Made by a program: the position numbers and the translations under genes. A model generated the notes under the pieces. The model was not told where the DNA came from. It ran no database searches and saw nothing but the letters and a program-made list of their open reading frames with translations. Shown one piece after another: positions 35,203 through 45,413 of a DNA stretch of 64,000 nucleotides (position 1 is its first letter; the number at the start of each line of letters is the position of its first letter). The DNA is from Pseudomonas frederiksbergensis. Lineage in GTDB: Bacteria; Pseudomonadota; Gammaproteobacteria; Pseudomonadales; Pseudomonadaceae. The DNA lies in contig NZ_MOBM01000009.1 in the NCBI RefSeq assembly GCF_003732275.1, positions 1-64,000 on the forward strand. The letters run 5' to 3'.

Positions 35203-35259
35203 GGTGGAATCCTTTCAAAGCAAGATCGGCGCAGCCTTCAGCGGGCTGCGCCGGACACA

Positions 35260-35640
35260 TTACTCGATGACCAGAATGGCATCCATTTCAACCTGCGAAC
35301 CCTTTGGCAGGGCTGCTACGCCGATGGCGGCGCGGGCTGGGTAAGGTTGGTCGAAGTACTTGCCCATGATCTCGTTGACCTTGGCGAAGTGGCTCAAGTC
35401 GGTGAGGAAGATGTTCAGTTTGACGATGTCCTTGAACGAACCACCGGCCGCTTCAGCCACGGCTTTGAGGTTCTCGAACACTTGGACGGTCTGGGCTTCG
35501 AAGCCTTCAACCAGTTCCATGGTTTTTGGGTCCAGAGGAATCTGACCCGACATGTAAACGGTGTTGCCAGCCTTGATCGCCTGGGAATAAGTACCGATGG
35601 CGGCCGGGGCCTTGTCGCTGTTGATAACGGTCTTGGTCAT
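35260..35640 (-). CDS. RidA family enamine/imine deaminase
   Basis: RidA (YjgF/YER057c/UK114) hydrolyses reactive enamines and imines such as 2-aminoacrylate. The 126-residue product has [23 protein letters not shown], a [14 protein letters not shown] helix, a [12 protein letters not shown] strand and, near the end, [22 protein letters not shown] containing the active-site Arg. It matches the P. aeruginosa neighbour of spoT. ATG 35640 has AAGGAG 5 bases upstream, and spoT ends 24 bases before it, so the two are probably cotranscribed. A second RidA-family gene lies at 63470-63823. Confidence 0.93.
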   Translation of the reverse strand: MTKTVINSDKAPAAIGTYSQAIKAGNTVYMSGQIPLDPKTMELVEGFEAQTVQVFENLKAVAEAAGGSFKDIVKLNIFLTDLSHFAKVNEIMGKYFDQPYPARAAIGVAALPKGSQVEMDAILVIE

Positions 35641-35664
35641 GTATGACTCCTTGTGAAGGGTGGG

Positions 35665-37770
35665 CTACGCGCGCATGCGGGTGATGCGGATGACCCCGGT
35701 CAGGGCGCGCAGTTTCTTGATCACGCGGGCCAGGTGCACGCGGTCGTGCACACTGACCACCAGTTGGACCACGCTGATACGACCGTCGCGTTCGTCCATG
35801 CTGATTTTTTCGATATTGCCGTCGGCCGCGTTGACGCTGCTGGCCAGCAGGGCGATCAGGCCGCGCTGGTGTTCCAGTTCGACGCGCAGCTCGACGTTGA
35901 ATTCGCCGGTGACATCCTTGGCCCACGAGAGCTGGATGCATTTTTCCGGGTTGTGGCGGATTTCGCTGATGTTGCGGCAGTTGTCCAGATGCACCACCAT
36001 CCCTTTGCCCGCGGACAGATGGCCGACAATCGGGTCGCCCGGGATCGGCGTGCAGCACTTGGCGTAACTGAGCACCAGACCTTCGGTGCCACGAATCGCC
36101 AGCGGGCCTTCCGGGCTTGGCAGCTGTTCGCCTTCGCCAAGCAGGCGGCGGGCAACCACGTAAGCCATGCGATTGCCCAGGCCGATGTCTTCGAGCAGGT
36201 CTTCGATCAGTTCGAGGCGGTATTCGTGGAGCATCAACTGCACGCGCTCGGCCGGGACTTTTTCCAGGGAGCTGTCGAAACCGTTGAGCACCTTGTTCAG
36301 CAGGCGTTCGCCGAGGCTGATGGACTCGGAACGGCGTTGCAGTTTCAGCGCATGGCGGATATGAGTCCGCGCCTTGCCGGTGACCACGAAGTTGAGCCAT
36401 GCCGGATTCGGCCGCGCGCCGGGGGCGCTGACGATCTCGACCGTGGAGCCGCTTTGCAGTGGTTCGGACAGCGGTGCGAGACGACGATTGATCCGGCAGG
36501 CGATGCAGCTGTTGCCCACGTCGGTGTGTACCGCGTAAGCGAAGTCGACCGCCGTGGAGCCTTTGGGCAGCTCCATGATCCGGCCTTTGGGCGTGAACAC
36601 GTAGACCTCGTCCGGGAACAGGTCGATCTTCACGCTTTCGATGAACTCCAGCGAGTTGCCGGCGCGTTGCTGCATTTCCAGCACGCCTTTGACCCACTGG
36701 CGGGCGCGGGCGTGAGTGCCTTTGGGCTGCTCGTCGCCGCTGGATTTGTACAGCCAATGGGCGGCGATGCCGTTGTTGGCCATCTCTTCCATTTCACGGG
36801 TGCGGATCTGGATCTCGATCGGTACACCGTGCATGCCGAACAGCGTGGTGTGCAGCGACTGATAGCCGTTGGCCTTGGGGATCGCAATGTAATCCTTGAA
36901 TCGACCCGGCAACGGTTTGTACAAATTGTGTACAGCGCCTAGCACGCGGTAGCAGGTATCGACCTTGTCGACGATGATCCGGAACGCGTAGACGTCCATG
37001 ATCTCGTTGAAGGCCCGACGCTTGCCGCGCATTTTCTTGTAGATGCCGTAGAGGTGTTTCTGACGACCGCTGACCTCGCCCTGAATGCCATCGATGGCCA
37101 GGCAGTGGCTGAGGGATTCTTCGATCTTGTTGACGATTTCCTTGCGATTGCCCCGGGCGCGTTTGACCGCCTGGTTGATCCGCGCGGAACGCATCGGGTG
37201 CATGGCCTTGAAGCCGAGGTCTTCGAACTCTATGCGGATGGCGTGCATGCCCAGCCGGTTGGCGATGGGCGCATAGATTTCCAGGGTTTCCTTGGCGATC
37301 CGCCGGCGCTTTTCGCCGGACAGTACTTCCAGGGTGCGCATGTTGTGCAGGCGGTCGGCCAGCTTGACCAGGATCACGCGAATGTCGCGCGCCATGGCCA
37401 TGGCCATTTTCTGGAAGTTTTCGGCCTGGGCTTCGGCTTTGGTCTCGAAGTTCATCTGGGTCAGTTTGCTGACCCCGTCGACCAGTTCGGCCACGGTTTC
37501 GCCGAACTGCGCTTGCAGCGCTTCCTTGGCAATACCGGTGTCTTCGATCACGTCATGCAGCATGGCCGCCATCAGGCTCTGATGGTCCATATGCATGTCG
37601 GCAAGAATATTCGCAACCGCGAGTGGGTGCGTGACGTACGCTTCACCGCTGCGACGGCGTTGGCCATCGTGGGCTTGTTCGGCGTAGAAGTACGCTCGGC
37701 GGACCAGATTGACCTGGTCCTTGCCGAGGTAGGTCGATAAGCGATCGGCGAGGGCGTCTATGCTCGGCAT
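35665..37770 (-). CDS. spoT: bifunctional (p)ppGpp synthetase/hydrolase SpoT
   Basis: SpoT makes and degrades the alarmone (p)ppGpp. The 701-residue product has the N-terminal HD hydrolase domain (THPLAVANILADMHMD, MAAMLHDVIEDTG, KLADRLHNMRT), the synthetase domain (VYAFRIIVDKVDTCYR, IPKANGYQSLHTT), a TGS domain (VYVFTPKGRIMELPKGSTAVD), and a C-terminal ACT domain (GLIALLASSVNAADGNIEKI). The hydrolase HD residues are intact, in contrast with RelA. It lies in the order gmk, rpoZ, spoT, ridA on one strand, as in E. coli and P. aeruginosa; rpoZ is 57 bases upstream. Confidence 0.97.
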   Translation of the reverse strand: MPSIDALADRLSTYLGKDQVNLVRRAYFYAEQAHDGQRRRSGEAYVTHPLAVANILADMHMDHQSLMAAMLHDVIEDTGIAKEALQAQFGETVAELVDGVSKLTQMNFETKAEAQAENFQKMAMAMARDIRVILVKLADRLHNMRTLEVLSGEKRRRIAKETLEIYAPIANRLGMHAIRIEFEDLGFKAMHPMRSARINQAVKRARGNRKEIVNKIEESLSHCLAIDGIQGEVSGRQKHLYGIYKKMRGKRRAFNEIMDVYAFRIIVDKVDTCYRVLGAVHNLYKPLPGRFKDYIAIPKANGYQSLHTTLFGMHGVPIEIQIRTREMEEMANNGIAAHWLYKSSGDEQPKGTHARARQWVKGVLEMQQRAGNSLEFIESVKIDLFPDEVYVFTPKGRIMELPKGSTAVDFAYAVHTDVGNSCIACRINRRLAPLSEPLQSGSTVEIVSAPGARPNPAWLNFVVTGKARTHIRHALKLQRRSESISLGERLLNKVLNGFDSSLEKVPAERVQLMLHEYRLELIEDLLEDIGLGNRMAYVVARRLLGEGEQLPSPEGPLAIRGTEGLVLSYAKCCTPIPGDPIVGHLSAGKGMVVHLDNCRNISEIRHNPEKCIQLSWAKDVTGEFNVELRVELEHQRGLIALLASSVNAADGNIEKISMDERDGRISVVQLVVSVHDRVHLARVIKKLRALTGVIRITRMRA

Positions 37771-37827
37771 GATAATTCCTGCCGTTCGTTGTGACCCCGC
37801 GCCGTGCTACGTCGACCAGGCATGGAC

Positions 37828-38091
37828 TTATACTGCCTCGTTGGACTCGTCCTCGAACGCTGCGAACAGCGGTTCGTCTTCGACGATTTCTGCGTTGGCG
37901 ATGAACTCGTAGCTCATCAGGCCTTCGGCGATTTCACGCAGCGCTACAACAGTAGGCTTGTCGTTTTCCCACTGAACCAGGGGCTCTTTGCCGCCGGTGG
38001 CCAGTTGACGGGCACGCTTGGTGGACAGCATGACCAGTTCAAAACGGTTTTCCACGTGGTTCAGGCAGTCTTCAACGGTTACGCGGGCCAT
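37828..38091 (-). CDS. rpoZ: RNA polymerase omega subunit RpoZ
   Basis: Omega is the small RNA polymerase subunit that helps beta-prime fold and takes part in ppGpp binding. From ATG 38091 the product is 87 residues, [19 protein letters not shown], followed by [11 protein letters not shown], both hallmark segments, and an acidic C-terminus. GAGGAA sits 6 bases before this start; an in-frame start at 38148 gives an N-terminal extension without similarity, so I reject it. It is between gmk and spoT on the same strand. Confidence 0.96.
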   Translation of the reverse strand: MARVTVEDCLNHVENRFELVMLSTKRARQLATGGKEPLVQWENDKPTVVALREIAEGLMSYEFIANAEIVEDEPLFAAFEDESNEAV

Positions 38092-38258
38092 GGTATTCCT
38101 CGGAGCGAATGCAATATGCGCGCTGCCCGGGTGGGCGAGCGGACTCAACAGTTTAAAAAATCACCAGCGATTAGGGAAGCGCTGATTTTTTGACCAGGCT
38201 CTTCGACGCGCTATAAGTGCCAATGTAAAGCCCTTGCAGCGGTTTTGGGAAGAGCTGT

Positions 38259-38891
<633 letters not shown>

Positions 38892-39755
38892 TTACTCAAT
38901 ATTCTGCACTTGTTCGCGCATCTGCTCGATCAACACTTTGAGGTTGACCGCCGCTTGGGTGCTGCGCGGGTCGAAGGCTTTGGAGCCCAGTGTGTTGGCT
39001 TCGCGGTTGAGTTCCTGCATCAGGAAGTCCAGGCGCCGACCGGCAGCGCCGCCGGATTTGAGCACCCGGCGAACTTCGATGATGTGAGTGCTCAAGCGAT
39101 CCAGTTCTTCGGCGACGTCGCTCTTTTGCGCGAGCATGACCATTTCCTGTTCCAGTCGCTGCGGGTCGAGGTCGGCCTTCATGTCGGTGAAGCGGTCGAG
39201 GACTTTCTGGCGTTGGGTGGCGAGCATCTGCGGGACCAGCTCACGCAGGATCACCACATCCCCTTCAATAGAGGTCAGGCGCTCGTTGATCAATCGCGCA
39301 AGCTCGGAGCCTTCGCGCTCGCGACCGGCCTTGAGTTCTTTCAGGCCCTGATGGAACAGCGCCAGGGCTTCGGCATTCAGCGCTTGCGGGTCGGCGGCAT
39401 CGGCCACCAGCACGCCGGGCCAGGCCAGGACTTCCAGCGGGTTCAGTGCGGCCGGGTTCTTGATCAGGCTGGCGACCGTCTCGGCGGCAGCGACCAGTTG
39501 CGCGGCGCGCTCGCGGTCCACTTGCAGCGGTTTGCCGGCGCTTTCTTCGGTAAAGCGCAGGGTGCATTCGAGCTTGCCCCGGGACAGTTCCTGGCGCAGG
39601 GCTTCGCGGACCGCGCCTTCGAGGTCGCGGAAAGATTCCGGCAGACGCAGGTGGGGTTCCAGGTAGCGGCTGTTGACCGAGCGCAGTTCCCAGCTCAGGG
39701 TGCCCTGGACGCCGGCTTTCTCTACGCGGGCGAAGGCGGTCATGCTGTGCACCAT
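38892..39755 (-). CDS. YicC family protein (endoribonuclease-like)
   Basis: YicC in E. coli has been reported as an endoribonuclease acting on small RNAs. The 287-residue product starts MVHSMTAFARVEKAG and has the family's LSWELRSVNSRYLEPHLRLPE near the N-terminus, and DEELDRLSTHI-like (EELDRLSTHIIEVRRVL), GRRLDFLMQELNREANTLGSK and VLIEQMREQVQNIE near the C-terminus. ATG 39755 (AGGT upstream) is chosen over 39770 because it gives the standard N-terminus. It is followed by gmk and divergent from rph. Confidence 0.93.
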   Translation of the reverse strand: MVHSMTAFARVEKAGVQGTLSWELRSVNSRYLEPHLRLPESFRDLEGAVREALRQELSRGKLECTLRFTEESAGKPLQVDRERAAQLVAAAETVASLIKNPAALNPLEVLAWPGVLVADAADPQALNAEALALFHQGLKELKAGREREGSELARLINERLTSIEGDVVILRELVPQMLATQRQKVLDRFTDMKADLDPQRLEQEMVMLAQKSDVAEELDRLSTHIIEVRRVLKSGGAAGRRLDFLMQELNREANTLGSKAFDPRSTQAAVNLKVLIEQMREQVQNIE

Positions 39756-40024
39756 GGAGGTACCTCGCAATGCAGGTCGGCGCGTAACCCATGGTTCCGC
39801 GGACCCGCTATCTGTGAATTAAAGCCGACAGGCAGCAAAGGCGCAGGATTGTAGCGCAGAGGGGCGGATGCGCCCAAACACACGCTGTGACAAAGAGCTG
39901 CAGGCCGTCGGCTAAGCTCTATTCAGGGGCTTCAATCGTCGGGCGATTTTTTTAGAAGTGCCCACTCGCGGCCCACGGCTCTATAATGCTCGGCAGTTTT
40001 CCGTCCTCCGTACAGGTAATCCCT

Positions 40025-40747
40025 ATGAAACGTCCAAGTGGTCGCGCTGCCGATCAGCTCCGCTCGATCCGCATTACCCGCAACTACACCAAACACGCCG
40101 AGGGTTCTGTGCTGGTCGAGTTCGGTGATACCAAAGTCATCTGCACCGTCAGCGTCGAGAATGGCGTGCCGCGTTTCCTGAAAGGTCAGGGCCAGGGTTG
40201 GTTGACCGCCGAATACGGCATGCTGCCGCGCGCCACTGGCGAACGTAACCAGCGTGAAGCGAGCCGCGGCAAGCAAGGTGGCCGTACTCTCGAAATCCAG
40301 CGTTTGATCGGCCGTTCCCTGCGCGCTGCGCTGGACATGACCAAGCTGGGCGACGTCACCCTGTACGTCGACTGCGACGTGATCCAGGCTGACGGCGGCA
40401 CCCGCACCGCGTCCATCACCGGTGCCATGGTTGCACTGATCGACGCCTTGAAAGTGATCAAGAAGCGCGGCGGCCTGAAAGGTGGCGACCCGCTCAAGCA
40501 AATGATCGCTGCCGTTTCGGTGGGCATGTACCAGGGCGAGCCTGTGCTTGACCTCGATTACCTGGAAGATTCGGCTGCCGAGACTGACCTCAACGTGGTG
40601 ATGACCAGCACTGGCGGTTTCATCGAAGTTCAGGGCACTGCTGAAGGCGCGCCGTTCCAGCCGGAAGAGTTGAACGCGATGCTGGCACTGGCGAAGAAAG
40701 GCATGATCGAGATTTTCGAACTGCAGAAGGCTGCACTGGCCGACTGA
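40025..40747 (+). CDS. rph: ribonuclease PH
   Basis: RNase PH trims tRNA 3' ends by phosphorolysis. From ATG 40025 the 240-residue product starts [15 protein letters not shown] and shows [39 protein letters not shown] substrate-binding segments (two parts), [21 protein letters not shown] with catalytic Asp, and [15 protein letters not shown]. The length matches E. coli (238). The upstream gap of 269 bases is shared with the divergent yicC. The DUF4870 gene follows after 29 bases with its own ribosome site. Confidence 0.97.
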   Translation: MKRPSGRAADQLRSIRITRNYTKHAEGSVLVEFGDTKVICTVSVENGVPRFLKGQGQGWLTAEYGMLPRATGERNQREASRGKQGGRTLEIQRLIGRSLRAALDMTKLGDVTLYVDCDVIQADGGTRTASITGAMVALIDALKVIKKRGGLKGGDPLKQMIAAVSVGMYQGEPVLDLDYLEDSAAETDLNVVMTSTGGFIEVQGTAEGAPFQPEELNAMLALAKKGMIEIFELQKAALAD

Positions 40748-40776
40748 TCGGACCTGCTCCACGCAAGGAGGACGCC

Positions 40777-41145
40777 ATGAGTGACGAGCAACTGCCTCTA
40801 CCCACACCGAGCCGAGAGGTTCGTCAGTGGGCAATGTTTTGTCACCTGTCCGCCTTGCTGGGGATCTGGCTGCCGTTCGGCACGCTGATCGGTCCGTTGA
40901 TTCTCTGGCAGATGAAGCGCGAATCAGATCCGTTCATCGACGCGCAAGGCAAGGAAGCGTTGAACTTTCAGATTACCGTCGCCATTGCTTCGGCTATCTG
41001 CTTCCTGCTGATGGTGGTGATCATCGGGTTCTTCCTGTTTGGTCTGGTCGCGATCGGTGCGCTGGTATTGACCATCATTGCCGGCGTGAAAGCCAATGAA
41101 GGGTTCCCTTACCGGTATCCGTTCACTTGGCGGTTGATCAAATAA
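40777..41145 (+). CDS. DUF4870 domain membrane protein
   Basis: The 122-residue protein has the DUF4870 pattern: WAMFCHLSALLGIWLPFGTLIGPLILWQMKR near the N-terminus, then FIDAQGKEALNFQITV, and two transmembrane helices (about residues 65-90 and 92-108: AICFLLMVVIIGFFLFGLVA and IGALVLTIIAGVKANEG). AAGGAGGAC lies before ATG 40777, and it follows rph closely. Its function is unknown. The same rph-DUF4870 pairing is familiar from other pseudomonads. An intrinsic terminator follows at 41167. Confidence 0.85.
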   Translation: MSDEQLPLPTPSREVRQWAMFCHLSALLGIWLPFGTLIGPLILWQMKRESDPFIDAQGKEALNFQITVAIASAICFLLMVVIIGFFLFGLVAIGALVLTIIAGVKANEGFPYRYPFTWRLIK

Positions 41146-41503
41146 TGATTCGCCACGCTTTTAAGTAAATGCCCTGACTTGTCGGGGCATTTGCTTTTTT
41201 GAAACTGCTTCCCAAGCGTTGCCATTAGCGATATCCCGCTGCCGCAGGTATTACTGCGCACTATCGCTCTTACACTTCTAGTCACAACTGCTTTGCCTCA
41301 GCGCCGCCTATGTACTTGGCAATGAGACTTCGCGGTTGATAAAGTTGCCCCAAGTAAATATTCCTTCAGAAATATTTCGATATATTCAGGCCATTGAAGG
41401 TCCTTGAATTTAAAGTAAATCAGTGTTGAGAAAATCAACCTGTTCAAGAGGCGTGTCCAGGTAAAAAGCTCGCCCATGAATATATATCAAAGTATAAATC
41501 CTA
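41146..41503. other. intergenic region before gltS
   Basis: The first 55 bases hold the terminator at 41167. After it the DNA becomes AT-rich (about 41330-41500, with TATATTC, AATATTTC and TATATATC). This is presumably the gltS promoter region, but I cannot fix a -35/-10 pair. No gene is visible. Confidence 0.5.
41167..41200 (+). terminator. intrinsic terminator after rph-DUF4870
   Basis: AAATGCCC pairs with GGGGCATTT around a 9-base loop, followed by TTTTTT at 41195-41200. Confidence 0.75.
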
Positions 41504-42709
41504 ATGGTTCAGCTCGATTTTTATGGAACACTTGTTGCCGCCTCTTTAGTACTGTTACTGGGGCGCGGACTGGTCACACGAATCGGTTTTTTACGCAGTT
41601 ACAATATTCCTGAGCCTGTTGCAGGCGGTCTGGTGGTGGCTCTGCTTCTCCTGGCCTTGCGGGGATTTGATTTCGACGTCCGATTTGACACCTCACTGCA
41701 AACTCCCCTGATGTTGGCTTTTTTTGCCACCATCGGCTTGAGTGCAGACTTTGCCAGCCTGAAGAAAGGCGGGCGCGTAGTGGGGATCTTCCTACTGGCG
41801 GTGATCGGGCTTCTGGTGGTCCAGAATGCCATGGGCATCGGCCTCGCAAAGGCCTTGGGGCTCGATCCGTTGATGGGCTTGTTGACGGGCTCGGTTACGT
41901 TGTCTGGCGGTCACGGTACCGGCGCTGCATGGGGAGCGACGTTCAGCGAGAAGTTTGGTCTGGCTTCCGCCTCTGAACTCGCCATGGCCTCTGCTACGTT
42001 TGGCTTGGTGCTGGGTGGTTTGATTGGTGGCCCGGTCGCTCGCCTGCTCATCAAACGTGTCCAGACACCCGGTTGCGAGAAAGATAAGCCGCGTCTGCCG
42101 AAGGGCTTTGAGCAGCCAAACAAAGAGCGCTCGATCACGCCGTTTTCGTTTATCGAGACGCTCGCCCTGATCGCCGTCAGTCTGATGGCAGGCTCCCTCT
42201 TGAATGGCCTGCTCCACGGAACTGTATTTGAGTTGCCGACGTTCGTATGTGTCTTGTTCGTGGGTGTGGTCTTACGCAACGGCCTTTCCGCACTTGGCTT
42301 GTATCAGGTGTTTGAGCGTGAAGTTTCCGTGTTGGGGAATGTCAGCTTATCGCTGTTTCTGGCGATCGCTCTGATGTCGCTCAAGCTGTGGGATCTGGCA
42401 GCACTGGCGTTACCGATCTTTATCATCCTGGCCGCGCAAGCGTTGGTCATGGCACTGTTTGCGATTTTCGTGACATTCAGAATGATGGGCAGCAACTACG
42501 ATGCGGCAGTTCTGGCGGCAGGGCACTGCGGTTTTGGACTAGGAGCAACGCCAACTGCCATCGCTAACATGCAAGCGGTGACGCAACGTTACGGACCTTC
42601 GCAGATAGCGTTCCTGGTGGTGCCAATGGTGGGGGCTTTCTTCATCGACATCATTAATGTCATCGTGATCAAGTTGTACTTGGCACTGCCGTTTTTCGCC
42701 GCTGCTTGA
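41504..42709 (+). CDS. gltS: sodium/glutamate symporter GltS
   Basis: GltS imports glutamate with Na+. The 401-residue product has about ten hydrophobic helices and the two family-specific segments: GSVTLSGGHGTGAAWGATF (about residues 129-147) and AAGHCGFGLGATPTAIANMQ (about 339-358), which are the inverted re-entrant loops with GGHGT and GLGATP. The length fits E. coli GltS (401). There is no good ribosome site before ATG 41504. It sits between the DUF4870 gene and crc; in P. aeruginosa these are adjacent as I recall, so gltS looks like a lineage-specific insertion. Confidence 0.94.
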   Translation: MVQLDFYGTLVAASLVLLLGRGLVTRIGFLRSYNIPEPVAGGLVVALLLLALRGFDFDVRFDTSLQTPLMLAFFATIGLSADFASLKKGGRVVGIFLLAVIGLLVVQNAMGIGLAKALGLDPLMGLLTGSVTLSGGHGTGAAWGATFSEKFGLASASELAMASATFGLVLGGLIGGPVARLLIKRVQTPGCEKDKPRLPKGFEQPNKERSITPFSFIETLALIAVSLMAGSLLNGLLHGTVFELPTFVCVLFVGVVLRNGLSALGLYQVFEREVSVLGNVSLSLFLAIALMSLKLWDLAALALPIFIILAAQALVMALFAIFVTFRMMGSNYDAAVLAAGHCGFGLGATPTAIANMQAVTQRYGPSQIAFLVVPMVGAFFIDIINVIVIKLYLALPFFAAA

Positions 42710-42725
42710 AGGTATAACGCATAAG

Positions 42726-42758
42726 AAAAATGCCCATATCTTTCGATATGGGCATTTT
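42726..42758. terminator. bidirectional terminator between gltS and crc
   Basis: AAAAATGCCCATATC-TTTC-GATATGGGCATTTT is a near-perfect stem with A and T tracts on both sides, between two convergent genes. Confidence 0.85.
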
Positions 42759-42794
42759 CGTCCACCGGTCAGCAGGTTTTCGTGTCAGCGAAAA

Positions 42795-43574
42795 CTAGAT
42801 GGTCAGCGTCCAGTCGTAATCCACGATCAGCGGTGCATGCTGCGAGAAACGTGGTTGACGCGGCAAACGTGCGCTGCGAACGAAACGACGCAGGCCCGGA
42901 GTCAACAGCTGATAGTCGAAGCGCCAACCGAGGTTGAGCATTTCCGCCTGTTCGTTGTCCGGCCACCAGCTGTACTGGTCGCCTTCGCGGCTGACTTCGC
43001 GCAGGGCATCGACATAACCCATGTTGCCGACAATCTCATCCATCCAGGCACGCTCAGGTGCCAGGAAGCCCGGGGATTGCTGGCTGTCGCGCCAGTTCTT
43101 GATATCCAGCTTCTGTTGCGCCACGTACAGCGAGCCACAATAAATGTACTCGCGACGTTTGCGTCGCTGTTTATCCAGATAACGGGCGAAGTCGTCCATT
43201 AGCTTGAACTTCTGGTTCAAATCTTCATCGCCGTTCTGCCCCGAAGGGAGCAGTAAGGTCGCGATGCTGACCTTGTCGAAATCGGCTTGCAGGTAACGCC
43301 CGTAGCGGTCGGCCGTCTCGAAGCCGAGACCGCTGATGACTGCCTTCGGTTGCAACCGCGAGTACAAAGCCACGCCACCTTGGGCGGGAACTTCGGCTTC
43401 GCAGGCATAAAGGAAGTAGCCATCCAGTTGGAAGGCTGGATCGTCCAGTTCAAAGGCGGAGGCGCGGGTGTCCTGCAGGCAGATGACGTCGGCATTCTGT
43501 GCTTGCAGCCAACTGAGCAAACCACGCTCGACTGCAGCCTGAATACCATTGACGTTCACACTGATGATCCGCAT
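42795..43574 (-). CDS. crc: catabolite repression control protein Crc
   Basis: Crc assists Hfq in translational repression of catabolic mRNAs in Pseudomonas. It has the exonuclease III fold but no nuclease activity. The 259-residue product starts MRIISVNVNGIQAAVERGLL and has the Crc-typical segments QNADVICLQDTRASAFEL, YFLYACEAEVPAQGGVALYS and YIYCGSLYVAQQKLDIKNWR. The C-terminus has SQHAPLIVDYDWTL where true AP endonucleases have SDHAP. The length equals P. aeruginosa Crc (259). ATG 43574 is chosen over 43610 for the standard N-terminus. It is divergent from pyrE, as in P. aeruginosa. Confidence 0.95.
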   Translation of the reverse strand: MRIISVNVNGIQAAVERGLLSWLQAQNADVICLQDTRASAFELDDPAFQLDGYFLYACEAEVPAQGGVALYSRLQPKAVISGLGFETADRYGRYLQADFDKVSIATLLLPSGQNGDEDLNQKFKLMDDFARYLDKQRRKRREYIYCGSLYVAQQKLDIKNWRDSQQSPGFLAPERAWMDEIVGNMGYVDALREVSREGDQYSWWPDNEQAEMLNLGWRFDYQLLTPGLRRFVRSARLPRQPRFSQHAPLIVDYDWTLTI

Positions 43575-43656
43575 AAGTGGCCCCAAAAATCGCGTGCGGG
43601 TATGATACACGGCGTCTACCTAATTAGCTAAATCCGTGGTATTTGGGGTTTTTTTC

Positions 43657-44301
43657 ATGCAAGCGTATCAGCGCGACTTCATTCGTTTTGCCATTGATCG
43701 TGGCGTTTTGCGCTTCGGTGAGTTCACCCTGAAGTCCGGACGCACCAGTCCTTACTTCTTCAATGCCGGCCTGTTCAACTCGGGTTCTGCCCTGGCGCAG
43801 CTGGGTCGTTTCTATGCGGCAGCCATCGTCGAGAGCGGTATTTCGTTCGACGTGCTGTTCGGCCCGGCCTACAAAGGCATCCCGTTGGCGGCGACCACCG
43901 CCGTGGCGCTGGCCGAACATCATGACCGTGATCTGCCATGGTGCTTCAACCGCAAGGAAGCCAAGGCCCACGGCGAAGGCGGCAGCCTGGTTGGTGCGCC
44001 ATTGACCGGCGACGTGCTGATCATCGACGACGTGATCACCGCAGGCACCGCCATCCGTGAAGTGATGCAGATCATCGCTTCCCAGGACGGCGCCAAAGCC
44101 GCGGGCGTGTTGATCGCCCTGAACCGTCAGGAGCGTGGCAACGGCGAATTGTCGGCCATCCAGGAAGTGGAGCGTGACTTCGGCATCCCGGTGATCAGCA
44201 TCGTTTCGCTGAATCAGGTGCTCGAGTTCCTGGCGGATGATCCGCAGCTCAAGCAACACCTGCCGGCAGTTGAAGCCTACCGCGCACAATTCGGCGTCTG
44301 A
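43657..44301 (+). CDS. pyrE: orotate phosphoribosyltransferase
   Basis: PyrE joins orotate to PRPP in pyrimidine synthesis. The 214-residue product starts [14 protein letters not shown] and has [19 protein letters not shown], the flexible loop [11 protein letters not shown] (about residues 102-112) and the PRPP motif [16 protein letters not shown] (about 123-138). ATG 43657 is preferred to an in-frame start at 43636. It has only a weak ribosome site (GGGG) next to a T-rich tract (GGGGTTTTTTTC). It is divergent from crc. Confidence 0.97.
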   Translation: MQAYQRDFIRFAIDRGVLRFGEFTLKSGRTSPYFFNAGLFNSGSALAQLGRFYAAAIVESGISFDVLFGPAYKGIPLAATTAVALAEHHDRDLPWCFNRKEAKAHGEGGSLVGAPLTGDVLIIDDVITAGTAIREVMQIIASQDGAKAAGVLIALNRQERGNGELSAIQEVERDFGIPVISIVSLNQVLEFLADDPQLKQHLPAVEAYRAQFGV

Positions 44302-44312
44302 CGCACTTCCCG

Positions 44313-44398
44313 TGTAGGAGCTGCCGAAGGCTGCGATCTTTTGATTTTGGCTTTTTAAAAACAAGGTCAAAAGATCGCAGCCTTCGGCAGCTCCTACA
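44313..44398. repeat. REP-like inverted repeat, TGTAGGAGCTGCCGAAGGCT family
   Basis: TGTAGGAGCTGCCGAAGGCT plus GCGATCTTTTGA at the left is matched by its reverse complement on the right, around a short A/T loop. This is a different family from the other repeats in the window and forms a very long, nearly perfect hairpin. Confidence 0.85.
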
Positions 44399-44430
44399 GG
44401 GGGCTACAAGATCCGGCAGGGATCGCAGGC

Positions 44431-44472
44431 AAAAAAAGACCCCGCTCAGCCAGGCTGAGCGGGGTCTTTTTG
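44431..44472. terminator. bidirectional terminator between pyrE and argB
   Basis: AAAAAAAGACCCCGCTCAG-CCAG-GCTGAGCGGGGTCTTTTT forms a long perfect stem with A and T tracts, shared by two convergent genes. Confidence 0.9.
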
Positions 44473-44482
44473 TATGTACCGC

Positions 44483-45388
<906 letters not shown>

Positions 45389-45413
45389 TCAGGGCTCCGG
45401 GTGCTTCAGAAGA

